NCBI GenBank assembly: GCA_035943995.1 | Contig: DASZBS010000028.1 | Location: 76,726-140,725, forward strand | Origin: Vulcanimicrobium sp035943995 | GTDB lineage: Bacteria; Vulcanimicrobiota; Vulcanimicrobiia; Vulcanimicrobiales; Vulcanimicrobiaceae | Length of the DNA stretch: 64,000 nucleotides | Reading direction: 5' to 3' | In this document: positions 17,761 through 26,123 of the stretch, in pieces | Layout of the letters: each line of letters opens with the position of its first letter | Numbering within the stretch: position 1 is the first letter of the stretch | Program-made: the position numbers and the translations under genes | Notes under the pieces: generated by a model | What the model saw: the letters and a program-made list of their open reading frames with translations, nothing else | The model's database searches: none | What the model was told of the DNA's origin: nothing

Positions 17761-18456
17761 ATGAGACGCCTGATCGCCGCCGCCGTGCTGGGTTGCACGC
17801 TGCTGGTCCCCGCCGGTGCGCCCGCCGCGGCGCCGCAGCAGACGGCGACCGGCATCCCACTGGACGCGCCGTGGAAAGCCACCGTGTACACGTTCGCGCA
17901 GGCGACGTTCAAGCATCCCGCCTGGGGCTGGCAGCACTCCGAGCGCGACTACCGCCTCGCGGTGGAAGTGGCGCAGGGCGACCGGCTCACGGTCGATACC
18001 GACGTGCTGTTCGCGGCGGCGTTCCTGCACGACATGGCCGCCTTTGCGCCCTACGAGAAAAAAGGCATGGAGCACGGCGACCGCGCCGCCGAAACGAGCG
18101 AAGCGGTCCTGCGCGACGCGGGCTTTCCCATGCGAAAATATCCGGCCGTGCAAGCCGCCGAGCGCGGCCACATGTATTACAGCAACGCCGGCACCATGCC
18201 CGAAGCGATCGCGCTGCACGACGCCGACTCGCTGGATTTTCTCGGCACCATGGGCGCGGTGCGCATCCTCGCGCTGACCGGCGAGGACAAACCCGACGCG
18301 ACGCGCGCGATCAAGACGCTGCGCGGCTTCGTGAAGGACATCCCGCCGCGCCTCATCACGGCGACGGCGAAGCGCATGGGCGCCGAACGCGCCGCGGAGC
18401 TGACGCGGCTGCTCGACCAAGTGCAGACGGAGTCCTACGGCGGCGCCGCGACGTAA
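17761..18456 (+). CDS. Exported HD-domain phosphohydrolase-like protein
   Basis: 231 residues from ATG 17761 (MRRLIAAAVL), with a cleavable signal peptide ending near APAAAP. The metal-site pattern of HD proteins is visible: HSERDYRLA, FLHDMAAF (the HD pair), a later His in KGMEHGD, and ALHDADSLDFLG for the last Asp. HD enzymes remove phosphate from nucleotides or similar compounds; an exported HD protein is less usual and the substrate is unknown. Divergent from the YCII-sigma unit and convergent with the GNAT remnant. Confidence 0.8.
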   Translation: MRRLIAAAVLGCTLLVPAGAPAAAPQQTATGIPLDAPWKATVYTFAQATFKHPAWGWQHSERDYRLAVEVAQGDRLTVDTDVLFAAAFLHDMAAFAPYEKKGMEHGDRAAETSEAVLRDAGFPMRKYPAVQAAERGHMYYSNAGTMPEAIALHDADSLDFLGTMGAVRILALTGEDKPDATRAIKTLRGFVKDIPPRLITATAKRMGAERAAELTRLLDQVQTESYGGAAT

Positions 18457-18994
18457 GCGCGCCACTCGCGCGCGAGCATCGCGAAGATCACGTCGTCGAC
18501 CCACTCGCCCATCAGCCACAGGCTCTCCACGTGGTGCGCTTCCTTGCGAAAGCCGGCGCGCTCGAACAGCGCGATCGACGGCGCGTTGCGCGGATCGACC
18601 GACGCGAACGCGCGGTGCTTGCCGAGCGTGTCGAAGACCAGGTGCAGCAGCGCGCGAAGGGCTTCCGATGCGTATCCGCGTCCTTGGACGGCGTCGCCAG
18701 CGTGATGCCGAACTCGGCTTGCTCGGGCTTGTCCTCCGGCACGTGCACGCCGCAGTCGCCGAGCAGCTCGCCGGCCGCGCGCAGCGTGATCGCGAACTGG
18801 CGCCACGATCCGGGGGCGAACGCCCGGTAATCAGCGTTGTCGGCGATGAACTCGCGGACGTCGGCGAGCGACTCCGGATCCCAACCCTGGTAACGCATGA
18901 TCGCCGGATCGGAACGGTACGCGAACATCGCCTCCGCGTCGTCGGGCCGCAGCTCGCGCAGCACCAGACGCTCGGTGACGATCTCGCCGCTCAT
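18435..18994 (-). pseudogene. GNAT acetyltransferase, interrupted by a frameshift
   Basis: Reading from ATG 18994 (MSGEIVTERLVLRELRPDD) gives the first half of a RimJ/RimL-type GNAT acetyltransferase through LGDCGVHVPE and AEFGITLATP. The second half (QGRGYASEALRALLHLVFDT, then ERAGFRKEAHHVESLWLMGEW) is in another frame. The switch lies near 18685-18700 and fits loss of a single base just before the acetyl-CoA-binding QGRGYA motif. It is either a recent pseudogene or a sequencing error. The start overlaps the stop of the acyl-CoA synthetase (ATGA), so it was the second gene of that unit. Confidence 0.75.
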
Positions 18995-20658
18995 GCCGGC
19001 TGGCGGCTGCGCTGCTCGTCTTCCTGAAGCGCACGCCACTGCACCTTGCCCGACGCCGAGCGCGGCAGCGACGCGACGAACTCCACGATCGCCGGGACTT
19101 TGTACGGGGCCATGTGCTCGCGAGCCCACGCGATGATCTCGTCGCCGGTTGCGTGCGCGCCGTCGCGCAGCACCACCAGCGCTTTGGCCTGCTCGCCGCG
19201 GCGCGGATCGGTCGTCGCGATGACGCACGCTTCTTGGATGGCGGGGTGCCCGAACAGCTTCGTCTCGACCTCCGCCGGCCACACCTTGAAGCCCGATACG
19301 TTGATCATGCGCTTCAGCCGGTCGACGAGGAAGAAATACCCTTCGTCGTCCACGTAGCCCAGGTCGCCGGTGCGGAAGAACCGCTTGCCGTCGCGCTCGA
19401 AGAACGCCTCGGCCGTCGCGTCGGGCTGCTTCCAGTACTCGCGCATCACCTGCGAACCGGAGATGACGATCTCGCCGGTCTGGTTGGGTTCGAGCTCGCG
19501 CAGCGTCTCCGGATCGATCACGCGCGAGTCGATCCCGAACGTCGGCACGCCCAGACATTGCAGCTTCGTGCGGTCGGGCGGGTTCGCGTGCGTCATCGCG
19601 ATCGTCTCCGTCAGCCCGTACCCTTCCATGTAGCTGAGGCCGAGCCGCTCGATGATCTCTTGGCCGACCGCGGCCGGTAGCGGCGCACCGCCGCCGCCGA
19701 GGTGCAGCAGCGAGCGGAGCGCTTCGGACCGGTAGCTCGGATGCGAGAGCAGGTCGACGACCATCGTGCTGATCGCCGTCATCCCGGTACACGCGTAGCG
19801 CTCGATGAGCGCCAGCACCGTCGCGGGATCCCAGCGCGTCACCATCACGATCGTCCAGCCGTTGCACATGCCGGCGTTCATGTCGCCCGTCATGCCGGTG
19901 ACGTGAAAGTACGGCAGCACCGACATGACGCGGGCGCCGGGCGAGGCGCCGCCGCCCCACATCGGCGTCGCCCACGTCGTGGTCTGCACGCTGCGGTGCG
20001 TGTGCACGCACCCCTTCGGCCGTCCCGTCGTACCCGACGTGTACAGCAACAGTGCCATGTCGTCGGCGCCGGTGGCGATCGGTCCGGGCGGCGTGGTGTT
20101 CGCGAGCGCGTCGTGCCACGCGACGAAACCGTCGCCGCCCACGTGCGCACGCGCCGCGGCGACCGCGGGCGGGAGCGCGAGATCGGTCTCGCGCTCGACG
20201 TAGTCGGAATACGCCGCGACCACGACGTGGTGCACCGGCGCCGGAACGTACGGCGTCAGCCTCGCGGCGAGCTCTTGCCCAGCGATCGCGACGGTGGCGC
20301 CGCTGTCGTCGACGTAGGCTTGCAGCTCTTCGGTGACGAGCATCGGATTGAGCGCCACGACGACGGCGTTCGCGCGCAAGATCGCGTAGTACGCGATGAC
20401 GTACTGCGGCGAGTTCTGCATGAACAGCAGCACGCGGTCGCCGCGCCGCACGCCGGCGGCGTGCTCGAGATAGCCCGCGAGCCGCTCGACCTCGTCCCAC
20501 AGCCGCCGGTACGCGATCGGCGTGTCGTAGTAGACGATCGCCGGGTGCTCGGGGTAGCGCGCGGCCGACGTCGCGAGGTTGTGGGCGACGCTGGTCGCAG
20601 GGACGGGGAACGTGCGCGGCCTGCGCTTCGGCCAGTACGCAAAATGCCGGTCATTCAT
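18991..20658 (-). CDS. Acyl-CoA synthetase (AMP-forming)
   Basis: 555-residue ANL-superfamily ligase that activates a carboxylic acid to its AMP ester and then to a CoA thioester. Motifs: P-loop LLYTSGTTGRPKG, ALNPMLVTEEL, GGGGAPLP, YMEGYGLTET, the hinge RTGDLGYVDDEGYFFLVDR and KRMINVSGFKVWPAEVE, and the C-terminal catalytic Lys in PRSASGKVQWR. It resembles fatty-acid or aromatic-acid ligases; the chain length it accepts cannot be read. The ATG at 20658 is only 6 bases from the start assigned to the divergent MBL gene. Confidence 0.92.
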   Translation of the reverse strand: MNDRHFAYWPKRRPRTFPVPATSVAHNLATSAARYPEHPAIVYYDTPIAYRRLWDEVERLAGYLEHAAGVRRGDRVLLFMQNSPQYVIAYYAILRANAVVVALNPMLVTEELQAYVDDSGATVAIAGQELAARLTPYVPAPVHHVVVAAYSDYVERETDLALPPAVAAARAHVGGDGFVAWHDALANTTPPGPIATGADDMALLLYTSGTTGRPKGCVHTHRSVQTTTWATPMWGGGASPGARVMSVLPYFHVTGMTGDMNAGMCNGWTIVMVTRWDPATVLALIERYACTGMTAISTMVVDLLSHPSYRSEALRSLLHLGGGGAPLPAAVGQEIIERLGLSYMEGYGLTETIAMTHANPPDRTKLQCLGVPTFGIDSRVIDPETLRELEPNQTGEIVISGSQVMREYWKQPDATAEAFFERDGKRFFRTGDLGYVDDEGYFFLVDRLKRMINVSGFKVWPAEVETKLFGHPAIQEACVIATTDPRRGEQAKALVVLRDGAHATGDEIIAWAREHMAPYKVPAIVEFVASLPRSASGKVQWRALQEDEQRSRQPA

Positions 20659-20664
20659 AAAAGG

Positions 20665-21693
20665 ATGATTTCCGGTTCGGCCGGTCTAACGGCATACTCC
20701 TTGTCGATACCGAGCAGTCTCCCGCCGATCACGCAGATCGGCGACCGCATCGTGCAGATCCGCCTGCCGATGACCGGCAACCCCATGCGCTACATCAACG
20801 GCTACTTGCTCGAAGACGAGGACGGGCTGACGCTCATCGACTGCGGCTGGAAGGCCGACGACGTGCGCGCCGCCCTCGACGAAGGCCTCGCGCTGAGCGG
20901 CTACGCCGTGCGCGACATCCGGAGGCTGCTGATCACGCACTTCCACTTCGACCACTACGGGCTCGCCGGAACGCTGGTGGCGGCAGGCGTCCCGGAGCTC
21001 GGGATGCACGCGCGCGACTGGGCGTTCCTGAAAGCGCGCAAGGAACGGCGCGGCGAAACCGACTCCATCGTCGACGCATGGCTCGAACGCAACGGCCTGC
21101 ACGTGGAGCCCGAAGACGACGAGGACTCGCCGTACGACCGCTTCGACTACTGCGAGCCGACGCGCATGCTCGAAGACGGCGAACGCATCGGGCGCTTGCG
21201 CGCGATGTGGACGCCGGGGCATTCACCGGGGCATCTGTGCTTCGTCGACACGGTGTCGGGCCGCACGTTCACCGGCGACCACGTGCTCGATCCGGTGACG
21301 CCGCACGTCGGCATGTGGCACGAGTCGGGCCGCGATGCGATGGGCGAGTACATCGCGTCGCTGCGCACCGTCGGCGCGTTGGAGACGACCGGCGCGCTGC
21401 CTGCGCACGGCGAGGCGTTCCCCGACCTCGCGCGCCGCGTCGATGAGTTGCTCGCGCACGAAGCGACGCGCGAAGCCGACATCGTGCACGCGCTCGCCGG
21501 CGGCCCGCTCACCGCGGCGCAGGTCGCGGGCTGTTTGAAATGGCGACGCCGCGGCGACCGCTTCGATCAGCTTCCGCACGAGCACCAGCAGTTCGCGGTC
21601 GCCGAAACGCTCGCGCACTTGGAGCACTTGCGCCGGCGTGAGGTGGTTCGGCGCGGCGACGTTGGTTCAGCGATTATGTGGTTGCTCGCGTAA
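20665..21693 (+). CDS. MBL-fold metallo-hydrolase
   Basis: About 342 residues of the metallo-beta-lactamase fold. The metal motif is LLITHFHFDHYGLAG (HxHxDH), followed by WTPGHSPGHLCF, FTGDHVLD and a late His in LPAHGE. The C-terminal ~80 residues (LTAAQVAGCLKW...HLEHLRRREVV) look like the winged-helix tail of the LACTB2-like/glyoxalase II-like subgroup. The start is uncertain: ATG 20665 is very near the divergent acyl-CoA synthetase and lacks a well-spaced ribosome site; TTG 20701 is an alternative. A much longer upstream frame is only antisense to the ligase gene. Confidence 0.85.
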   Translation: MISGSAGLTAYSLSIPSSLPPITQIGDRIVQIRLPMTGNPMRYINGYLLEDEDGLTLIDCGWKADDVRAALDEGLALSGYAVRDIRRLLITHFHFDHYGLAGTLVAAGVPELGMHARDWAFLKARKERRGETDSIVDAWLERNGLHVEPEDDEDSPYDRFDYCEPTRMLEDGERIGRLRAMWTPGHSPGHLCFVDTVSGRTFTGDHVLDPVTPHVGMWHESGRDAMGEYIASLRTVGALETTGALPAHGEAFPDLARRVDELLAHEATREADIVHALAGGPLTAAQVAGCLKWRRRGDRFDQLPHEHQQFAVAETLAHLEHLRRREVVRRGDVGSAIMWLLA

Positions 21694-21732
21694 CAAAGGC
21701 CCGCTAATTGCGCTGAATCGCCGAACTTGCTG

Positions 21733-22767
21733 CTAACTAGACGCGACGATCCACACTCGCTTCAGCGGCAGCTCAGCTCTGATATCTTCTGGTAATTTAT
21801 CGTATATGTCTAGTAGCGCCGCGACGATATCGTCACTATCCCAAAGCCTTATGTGGAAGAACTTCTCTCGGCGCTTATTGTATAGGCTTTCTCGGAAACC
21901 GCCCCATGACACCAGCAGTCCGTGACTCGCTCCAAAGTCATCGACGGCCGCCTGCAATAACTGCAATGTTTCCGTTCCGACAGCTTCCGAAGACGACTTG
22001 ACTTGCACGCACAAGAACGGGCTCTCAAAGCCAAGTTCGCCGCGACCCGCCAGGAGATCAGCACCCCCGTCCTTCCCGGGTCGCGTCTGATGTACAAAGT
22101 AACCACGCGCTTCTAGAATGGAGCGAATGAGCGATTCCAGCGAATATGTTCGGAACCGGCGTCCGATCAACGAGGCGATCTGGTCCCTTGCAGTCCGTTC
22201 TATATCGGGCGGAACGTCGGTTAAATCACTAATCGACGATGCAACGACATTCGCCTCGGCGATTTCGGCTTCAGTAAGCTGGACGCTGTCACCGACCATG
22301 AGCGCGCGCAAGCGCGGTACAGCATTTTCGCGCTGTATTTGGCCGACAGTTCGCCCGGAATTCAGCGACAGCAAGAGATCCTCGTCGAAACGCGTACGCG
22401 AAAGGTCTCGTGCTTTCCAGTCGACCGCCCGAGTATGAACAGCGTCTTGATCTGTAAGCTCCGGACGGTACAGGTACGGTCCGCTACAGGTGCCAAGCGC
22501 AATAACGCCGCGCGTTTTCAACGGGAGAGCGATAATGTCTCCAATTACGATGTCGTGGCAAAATGCCCACACCTGGGCAACTGCCTGCCCAATTTGCGCA
22601 GTGCTGAGTTCCGGGTGCTTCGCTACGATTAGGTTCTTTAGGGCCTCTTTTGTTTCAATTCCGGAGAGATCACCGAGCTCCGACCAGCCGATGACCGCGA
22701 TTTCTTCGTCTAGCGCCAGGGCTTCGTTCTCTCCATTACGACCGGCCCTTACGAACCATGCCTTCAT
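21733..22767 (-). CDS. Mrr-like restriction endonuclease
   Basis: 344 residues. An N-terminal domain (WFVRAGRNGENEALAL..., about 190 residues) of the kind found in single-gene Mrr-type enzymes precedes a PD-(D/E)xK nuclease domain with GRRFRTYSLESLIRSILEARGY, GGADLL (Asp237) and CVQVKSS (Gln255, Lys257). Mrr-type enzymes cut foreign DNA, often modified DNA, without a partner methylase, and none is seen here. It starts 9 bases after the guaA stop on the same strand, so it is likely read through from guaA. Its base composition is lower in GC than guaA, suggesting acquisition. Confidence 0.85.
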   Translation of the reverse strand: MKAWFVRAGRNGENEALALDEEIAVIGWSELGDLSGIETKEALKNLIVAKHPELSTAQIGQAVAQVWAFCHDIVIGDIIALPLKTRGVIALGTCSGPYLYRPELTDQDAVHTRAVDWKARDLSRTRFDEDLLLSLNSGRTVGQIQRENAVPRLRALMVGDSVQLTEAEIAEANVVASSISDLTDVPPDIERTARDQIASLIGRRFRTYSLESLIRSILEARGYFVHQTRPGKDGGADLLAGRGELGFESPFLCVQVKSSSEAVGTETLQLLQAAVDDFGASHGLLVSWGGFRESLYNKRREKFFHIRLWDSDDIVAALLDIYDKLPEDIRAELPLKRVWIVASS

Positions 22768-22776
22768 TGCAATTCC

Positions 22777-24351
22777 TCACTCCCACTCGACGGTCGCCGG
22801 CGGCTTTGACGTGATGTCGTAGGCGACGCGGTTTACGCCCGGGATCTCGTTCACGATGCGCGCGGAGATGCGCTCGAGCAACTCGTGCGGCAGGCGCGCC
22901 CAGTCCGCGGTCATACCGTCTTCGCTCGTAATCGCGCGCATGCCGACCAGGTTGCCGTAGGTGCGGCCGTCGCCCATCACGCCGACGCTCTTGACCGGCG
23001 TCAGCACCGCGAAGTACTGCCACGGTCGGGGCGACAGCTTTCCTTCCGCGATTGCGGCGTCGATCTCGCTCGTCACGATGAAGTCCGCTTCGCGCACCAC
23101 GTCGAGCCGCTCGCGCGTGATATCGCCGATGATGCGCACCGCGAGGCCCGGGCCGGGGAACGGCTGGCGCTCGACGATCGCGTTGGGGAGCCCGAGCACG
23201 CGGCCTGCCGCGCGCACTTCGTCCTTGAACAGCGCGCGCAAGGGCTCGACGAGGCCGAGCGCCATGCGCTCCGGCAACCCGCCGACGTTGTGGTGCGACT
23301 TGATCTTGTGGCCCGCTTTCGAACCCGGCGTCTTCGACTCGATCACGTCGGGATACAGCGTGCCCTGCACCAAGAACCGCACGTTGGGGATCTTCTTCGA
23401 CTCTTCTTCGAACACGGCGATGAACTCGTGGCCGATCGCGATGCGCTTGAGCTCGGGGTCGTCGAGGCCCGCGAGCCGATCGATGAAACGCGCCGACGCG
23501 TCGACGTGCACGACGTTGAGGTGCAGCACGTCGCGAAACGCCGCGATGACGCCGAGCGACTCGTCCTTGCGCATGAGTCCGGTATCGACGTAGATGCACG
23601 TGAGCTGCTTGCCGATCGCGCGTGACACCAGCGTCGCGGCGACTGCCGAGTCCACGCCGCCCGAGAGCGCGCAGAGCACGTTGGCGTCGCCGACCTGCGC
23701 GCGCACTTTTTCGATCGCGTCGTCGACCCACGAGTCCATCTGCCATGCCGACGGGATGCCGGCGATCGTGTGCAGGAAGTTCTCCAAGATCGCGGTGCCG
23801 GCTTGGGTGTGCACGACTTCAGGATGGAACAGCACGCCGAACCGCTTGTGCGCGTCGTCGGCCATCGCCGCGACGGGCGACGTCGCCGTGTGCGCCAGCG
23901 GCGTGAACCCGGGCGGCACGCTCTCGACCGAATCGCCATGCGACATCCACACGCGCGACGCGCGCGGAACGCCGAGGAACAGCGGCGACTCGGCGCGGTC
24001 GACGATCAGCTCCGCCGGACCGAACTCGCTGTGACCGAGCCGTACGAGCCCGCCGCCGAAGCGCTTCACCATCAGCTGCATGCCGTAGCAGATCCCGAGC
24101 AACGGCAAACCGCAGTCGTAAACGCGCGGATCGCAGTCGAGCGCGTCGTCGCCGAACGTCGACTCCGGGCCTCCGCTCAGCACGATCGCGGCGGGCTCGC
24201 GCTTCGCGATCTCATCCCACGACGCGTCGTACGGCAGCAGCTCCGAGTAGACGTTCGCTTCGCGCGCGCGCCGCGCGATCAGCTGGCTGACCTGCGAACC
24301 GAAATCAAGGATGACGACGGTGGCGGATCTCGTAGCGCGCCCGTCGCCCAC
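22777..24351 (-). CDS. guaA: GMP synthase (glutamine-hydrolysing) GuaA
   Basis: 524-residue enzyme that converts XMP to GMP. The class I glutamine amidotransferase half has the nucleophile in GICYGMQLMV and the His/Glu in FHPEVVHT. The ATP-pyrophosphatase P-loop is ALSGGVDSAVAA, and the dimerisation end finishes SKPPATVEWE. It starts at GTG 24351 whose first base is shared with the TAG stop of the upstream gene. It is flanked on both sides by low-GC, defence-like genes: an Mrr nuclease after it and a two-gene unit before it. Confidence 0.96.
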   Translation of the reverse strand: MGDGRATRSATVVILDFGSQVSQLIARRAREANVYSELLPYDASWDEIAKREPAAIVLSGGPESTFGDDALDCDPRVYDCGLPLLGICYGMQLMVKRFGGGLVRLGHSEFGPAELIVDRAESPLFLGVPRASRVWMSHGDSVESVPPGFTPLAHTATSPVAAMADDAHKRFGVLFHPEVVHTQAGTAILENFLHTIAGIPSAWQMDSWVDDAIEKVRAQVGDANVLCALSGGVDSAVAATLVSRAIGKQLTCIYVDTGLMRKDESLGVIAAFRDVLHLNVVHVDASARFIDRLAGLDDPELKRIAIGHEFIAVFEEESKKIPNVRFLVQGTLYPDVIESKTPGSKAGHKIKSHHNVGGLPERMALGLVEPLRALFKDEVRAAGRVLGLPNAIVERQPFPGPGLAVRIIGDITRERLDVVREADFIVTSEIDAAIAEGKLSPRPWQYFAVLTPVKSVGVMGDGRTYGNLVGMRAITSEDGMTADWARLPHELLERISARIVNEIPGVNRVAYDITSKPPATVEWE

Positions 24352-24794
24352 TACTTTTCTCGATCCAATTGTCTTGCGACGAAGTCATAGATTAATTCGC
24401 GCAGTTCAACGCCGCGAACCTGGCCCGGCTGGTCGCCCGGCAGTAGTAACGTTACAGCTTGGGGTTCAAACGAGTGTAATGCACCGGGCAGCTCTCGCTT
24501 ACCGTTGTCATCTTGTAGCCAAAAACTGCCTTTCTTATCCAACAGTATTTGCATACTGAACCCCGTGACTACGGGCAATATAATTCCCCATTGTGTCTCA
24601 TGATCGGGCATGACTTTTTGTGAGCGCAGAATCGGGTGCCCAGTAAGAGGGTCGTTCCCCATTTCAGAGGCCACCGAAGACGCGATGGCCTCTATTGTGG
24701 GAGCCATAGACATGCCGACGGCAATGCGCTCCACTTGATTGCGCCGCTCAAGCTTAAACAGCTCGATCCGTCGAAGCGCCTCTTCATTGCTCAT
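24351..24794 (-). CDS. Unknown protein, partner of the deoxyribosyltransferase-like gene
   Basis: 147 residues, not recognised. It begins MSNEEALRRIELFKLERRN, is predicted mixed alpha/beta, and has no signal peptide or membrane segment. A middle stretch (WGIILPVVTGFSMQILLDKK) looks like a small beta domain. It overlaps the upstream gene by ATGA (24791-24794) and guaA by one base, so the three are translationally linked. The lower GC content is shared with the upstream gene, and the two probably arrived together. It could be an immunity, sensor or scaffold part of a two-gene defence unit; this is a guess from context. Confidence 0.65.
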   Translation of the reverse strand: MSNEEALRRIELFKLERRNQVERIAVGMSMAPTIEAIASSVASEMGNDPLTGHPILRSQKVMPDHETQWGIILPVVTGFSMQILLDKKGSFWLQDDNGKRELPGALHSFEPQAVTLLLPGDQPGQVRGVELRELIYDFVARQLDREK

Positions 24795-25465
24795 CGTTTG
24801 AAGTACCTCATTCCCCGTCGATTGCCGTCGGTATTCACTAGATTTGACTCGATTAGCTCCTGCAGCAGGTAACGTGCAAGGGTTTGCTTGATGCCGGTTG
24901 CTGCCGCAATCTGATTAACATAGAGTCCGGCGTCCACCCTAAGCACGGCTAGGACACGGTGTTGTAGCTCGTCAATTTGGATCGTTGGGCGGTCGAGCGC
25001 AATGGGTAGTTCAGCGCTGATCAATCTCGCGAGCTTCGATTCAAAGTCCGTGTAGGATGTATATTCGATCCTGTCTCGCCCCCTTAAGTCTGTAGGAACA
25101 TCCGTTAAATCGGTCTTCGTCGGGTCGAACGCAATAAATACTCGCTCCCGCAACCCGAGGGCTAATCCGACTTCAAGACTCACGTTCGGGTTCCAGTTCG
25201 TAATATCAAAAATGCCGAACTGCGAATCAACGATCATTCGAGTGATCTTTTCAAGCAGGTATGTCGCGGAAAAGTATTCGTCTGCGAAGATGAACGATAC
25301 TTGCAGCGCGTCACCTACTCGCTCGAAGAGGCCGCGGTAATCATCACGCGGGTAGAACCTGTATGGATATGCTACGAAAACCTGACGGTCGCGCTTTGAC
25401 TCCCTTGAGGTTCCTACTATCGCCTGATTCACAGCATCGCGTCCCGACGCTGGGCCTGAGGGCAT
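24791..25465 (-). CDS. Nucleoside deoxyribosyltransferase/TIR-like domain protein with C-terminal winged helix
   Basis: 224 residues. Residues about 28-130 look like a Rossmann-type deoxyribosyltransferase or TIR-related fold: VFVAYPYRF, then FIFADE, SQFGIFDITNWNPNVSLEVGLALGLRERVFIAFD. The D-x-x-x-x-N-P-N-V-x-x-E pattern is the nucleoside-binding/catalytic region in that superfamily, whose members degrade NAD or nucleotides in several anti-phage systems. The last ~65 residues (LQHRVLAVLRVDAGLYVNQIAAATGIKQTLARYLLQEL...) form a winged helix. The combination would suit a nucleotide-hydrolysing effector or a self-regulated gene. It precedes the 147-residue gene and guaA. Confidence 0.6.
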   Translation of the reverse strand: MPSGPASGRDAVNQAIVGTSRESKRDRQVFVAYPYRFYPRDDYRGLFERVGDALQVSFIFADEYFSATYLLEKITRMIVDSQFGIFDITNWNPNVSLEVGLALGLRERVFIAFDPTKTDLTDVPTDLRGRDRIEYTSYTDFESKLARLISAELPIALDRPTIQIDELQHRVLAVLRVDAGLYVNQIAAATGIKQTLARYLLQELIESNLVNTDGNRRGMRYFKR

Positions 25466-25527
25466 AGCGTGATTGGGTTGAGGGACGGCAGATCATGACG
25501 CTGCACAAGGTCGAGAATGGCGACGGT

Positions 25528-25544
25528 TGCAGGCCGCGCCTGCA
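25528..25544. other. Short GC-rich hairpin downstream of the Uma2 gene
   Basis: TGCAGG-CCGCG-CCTGCA forms a perfect 6-base stem with a 5-base loop, 10 bases beyond the stop of the Uma2-type gene on the minus strand. There is no T-run after it, so it is at best a weak terminator. It lies in the 88-base gap that should also hold the promoter of the next minus-strand unit (24791-25465). Confidence 0.35.
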
Positions 25545-25553
25545 CGGGGCTTG

Positions 25554-26123
25554 TCATTCCGGCCAGAGTTCGTCCACAAGGGCGCTGAACCCCGGAAGGA
25601 TGTCGGGCACCTCGAACCGGTCCGTGTCGCGCAGGACGGCGGGCTCGGTGTTTGCCCGATGGACCTCCCACTCGCGCTTACCGGGATCAATGAAGACGAC
25701 GACATCGACTCCTTGGCCTAGGAACAGTTGTAGCTTCGCGCGACATGCGCGCTCGCTTTGACTTGTCGACCGAATCTCGAACACGAGTTCTGGCACGACG
25801 CGCGCGAACGAGCGGGGCACGACAGGCATCCGGCCTCGCGAAACGTATGTGACGTTGGCGGCAACTAAATCGCCGTCCGCGTACGACACACCCGCCTTGC
25901 AGCCGACGACGTGACCCATGCGGGTTTCTTCGATCCAGCGTTCGATTCGCGAGCCGATGTTCACACCCAACGCTGCCGCAATGAGATCGCGTGCGGGCGG
26001 CACGACGACATATTCGCCGTTTCGAACCTCCAGATCGTACGCGGGATGCCGCCGCCGGATGGCGTCCAGCAGTCCCCAGTACGTCAGGTCGTCCTTGTCT
26101 TTTAATCGCGCCATGTTCTTCAC
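25554..26123 (-). CDS. Uma2-family (DUF820) PD-(D/E)xK protein
   Basis: 189 residues. The family pattern is clear in VVPELVFEIRSTSQSE, RAKLQLFLGQGVDVVVFIDPGKREWEVHR and the end FEVPDILPGFSALVDELW. The usual first catalytic segment APDVAFV reads AANVTYV here, so the metal-binding Asp appears changed to Asn, and activity is doubtful. Uma2 genes are abundant in cyanobacteria and some other phyla and often behave as mobile, poorly understood nuclease-like genes. Its start overlaps the stop of the second purP gene (ATGA, 26120-26123). Confidence 0.8.
   Translation of the reverse strand: MKNMARLKDKDDLTYWGLLDAIRRRHPAYDLEVRNGEYVVVPPARDLIAAALGVNIGSRIERWIEETRMGHVVGCKAGVSYADGDLVAANVTYVSRGRMPVVPRSFARVVPELVFEIRSTSQSERACRAKLQLFLGQGVDVVVFIDPGKREWEVHRANTEPAVLRDTDRFEVPDILPGFSALVDELWPE

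Noticed and set aside
19702..20664. Long N-terminal extension of the MBL-fold gene
   Set aside because: It is antisense to the acyl-CoA synthetase and low in recognisable sequence; the MBL domain begins after 20665.
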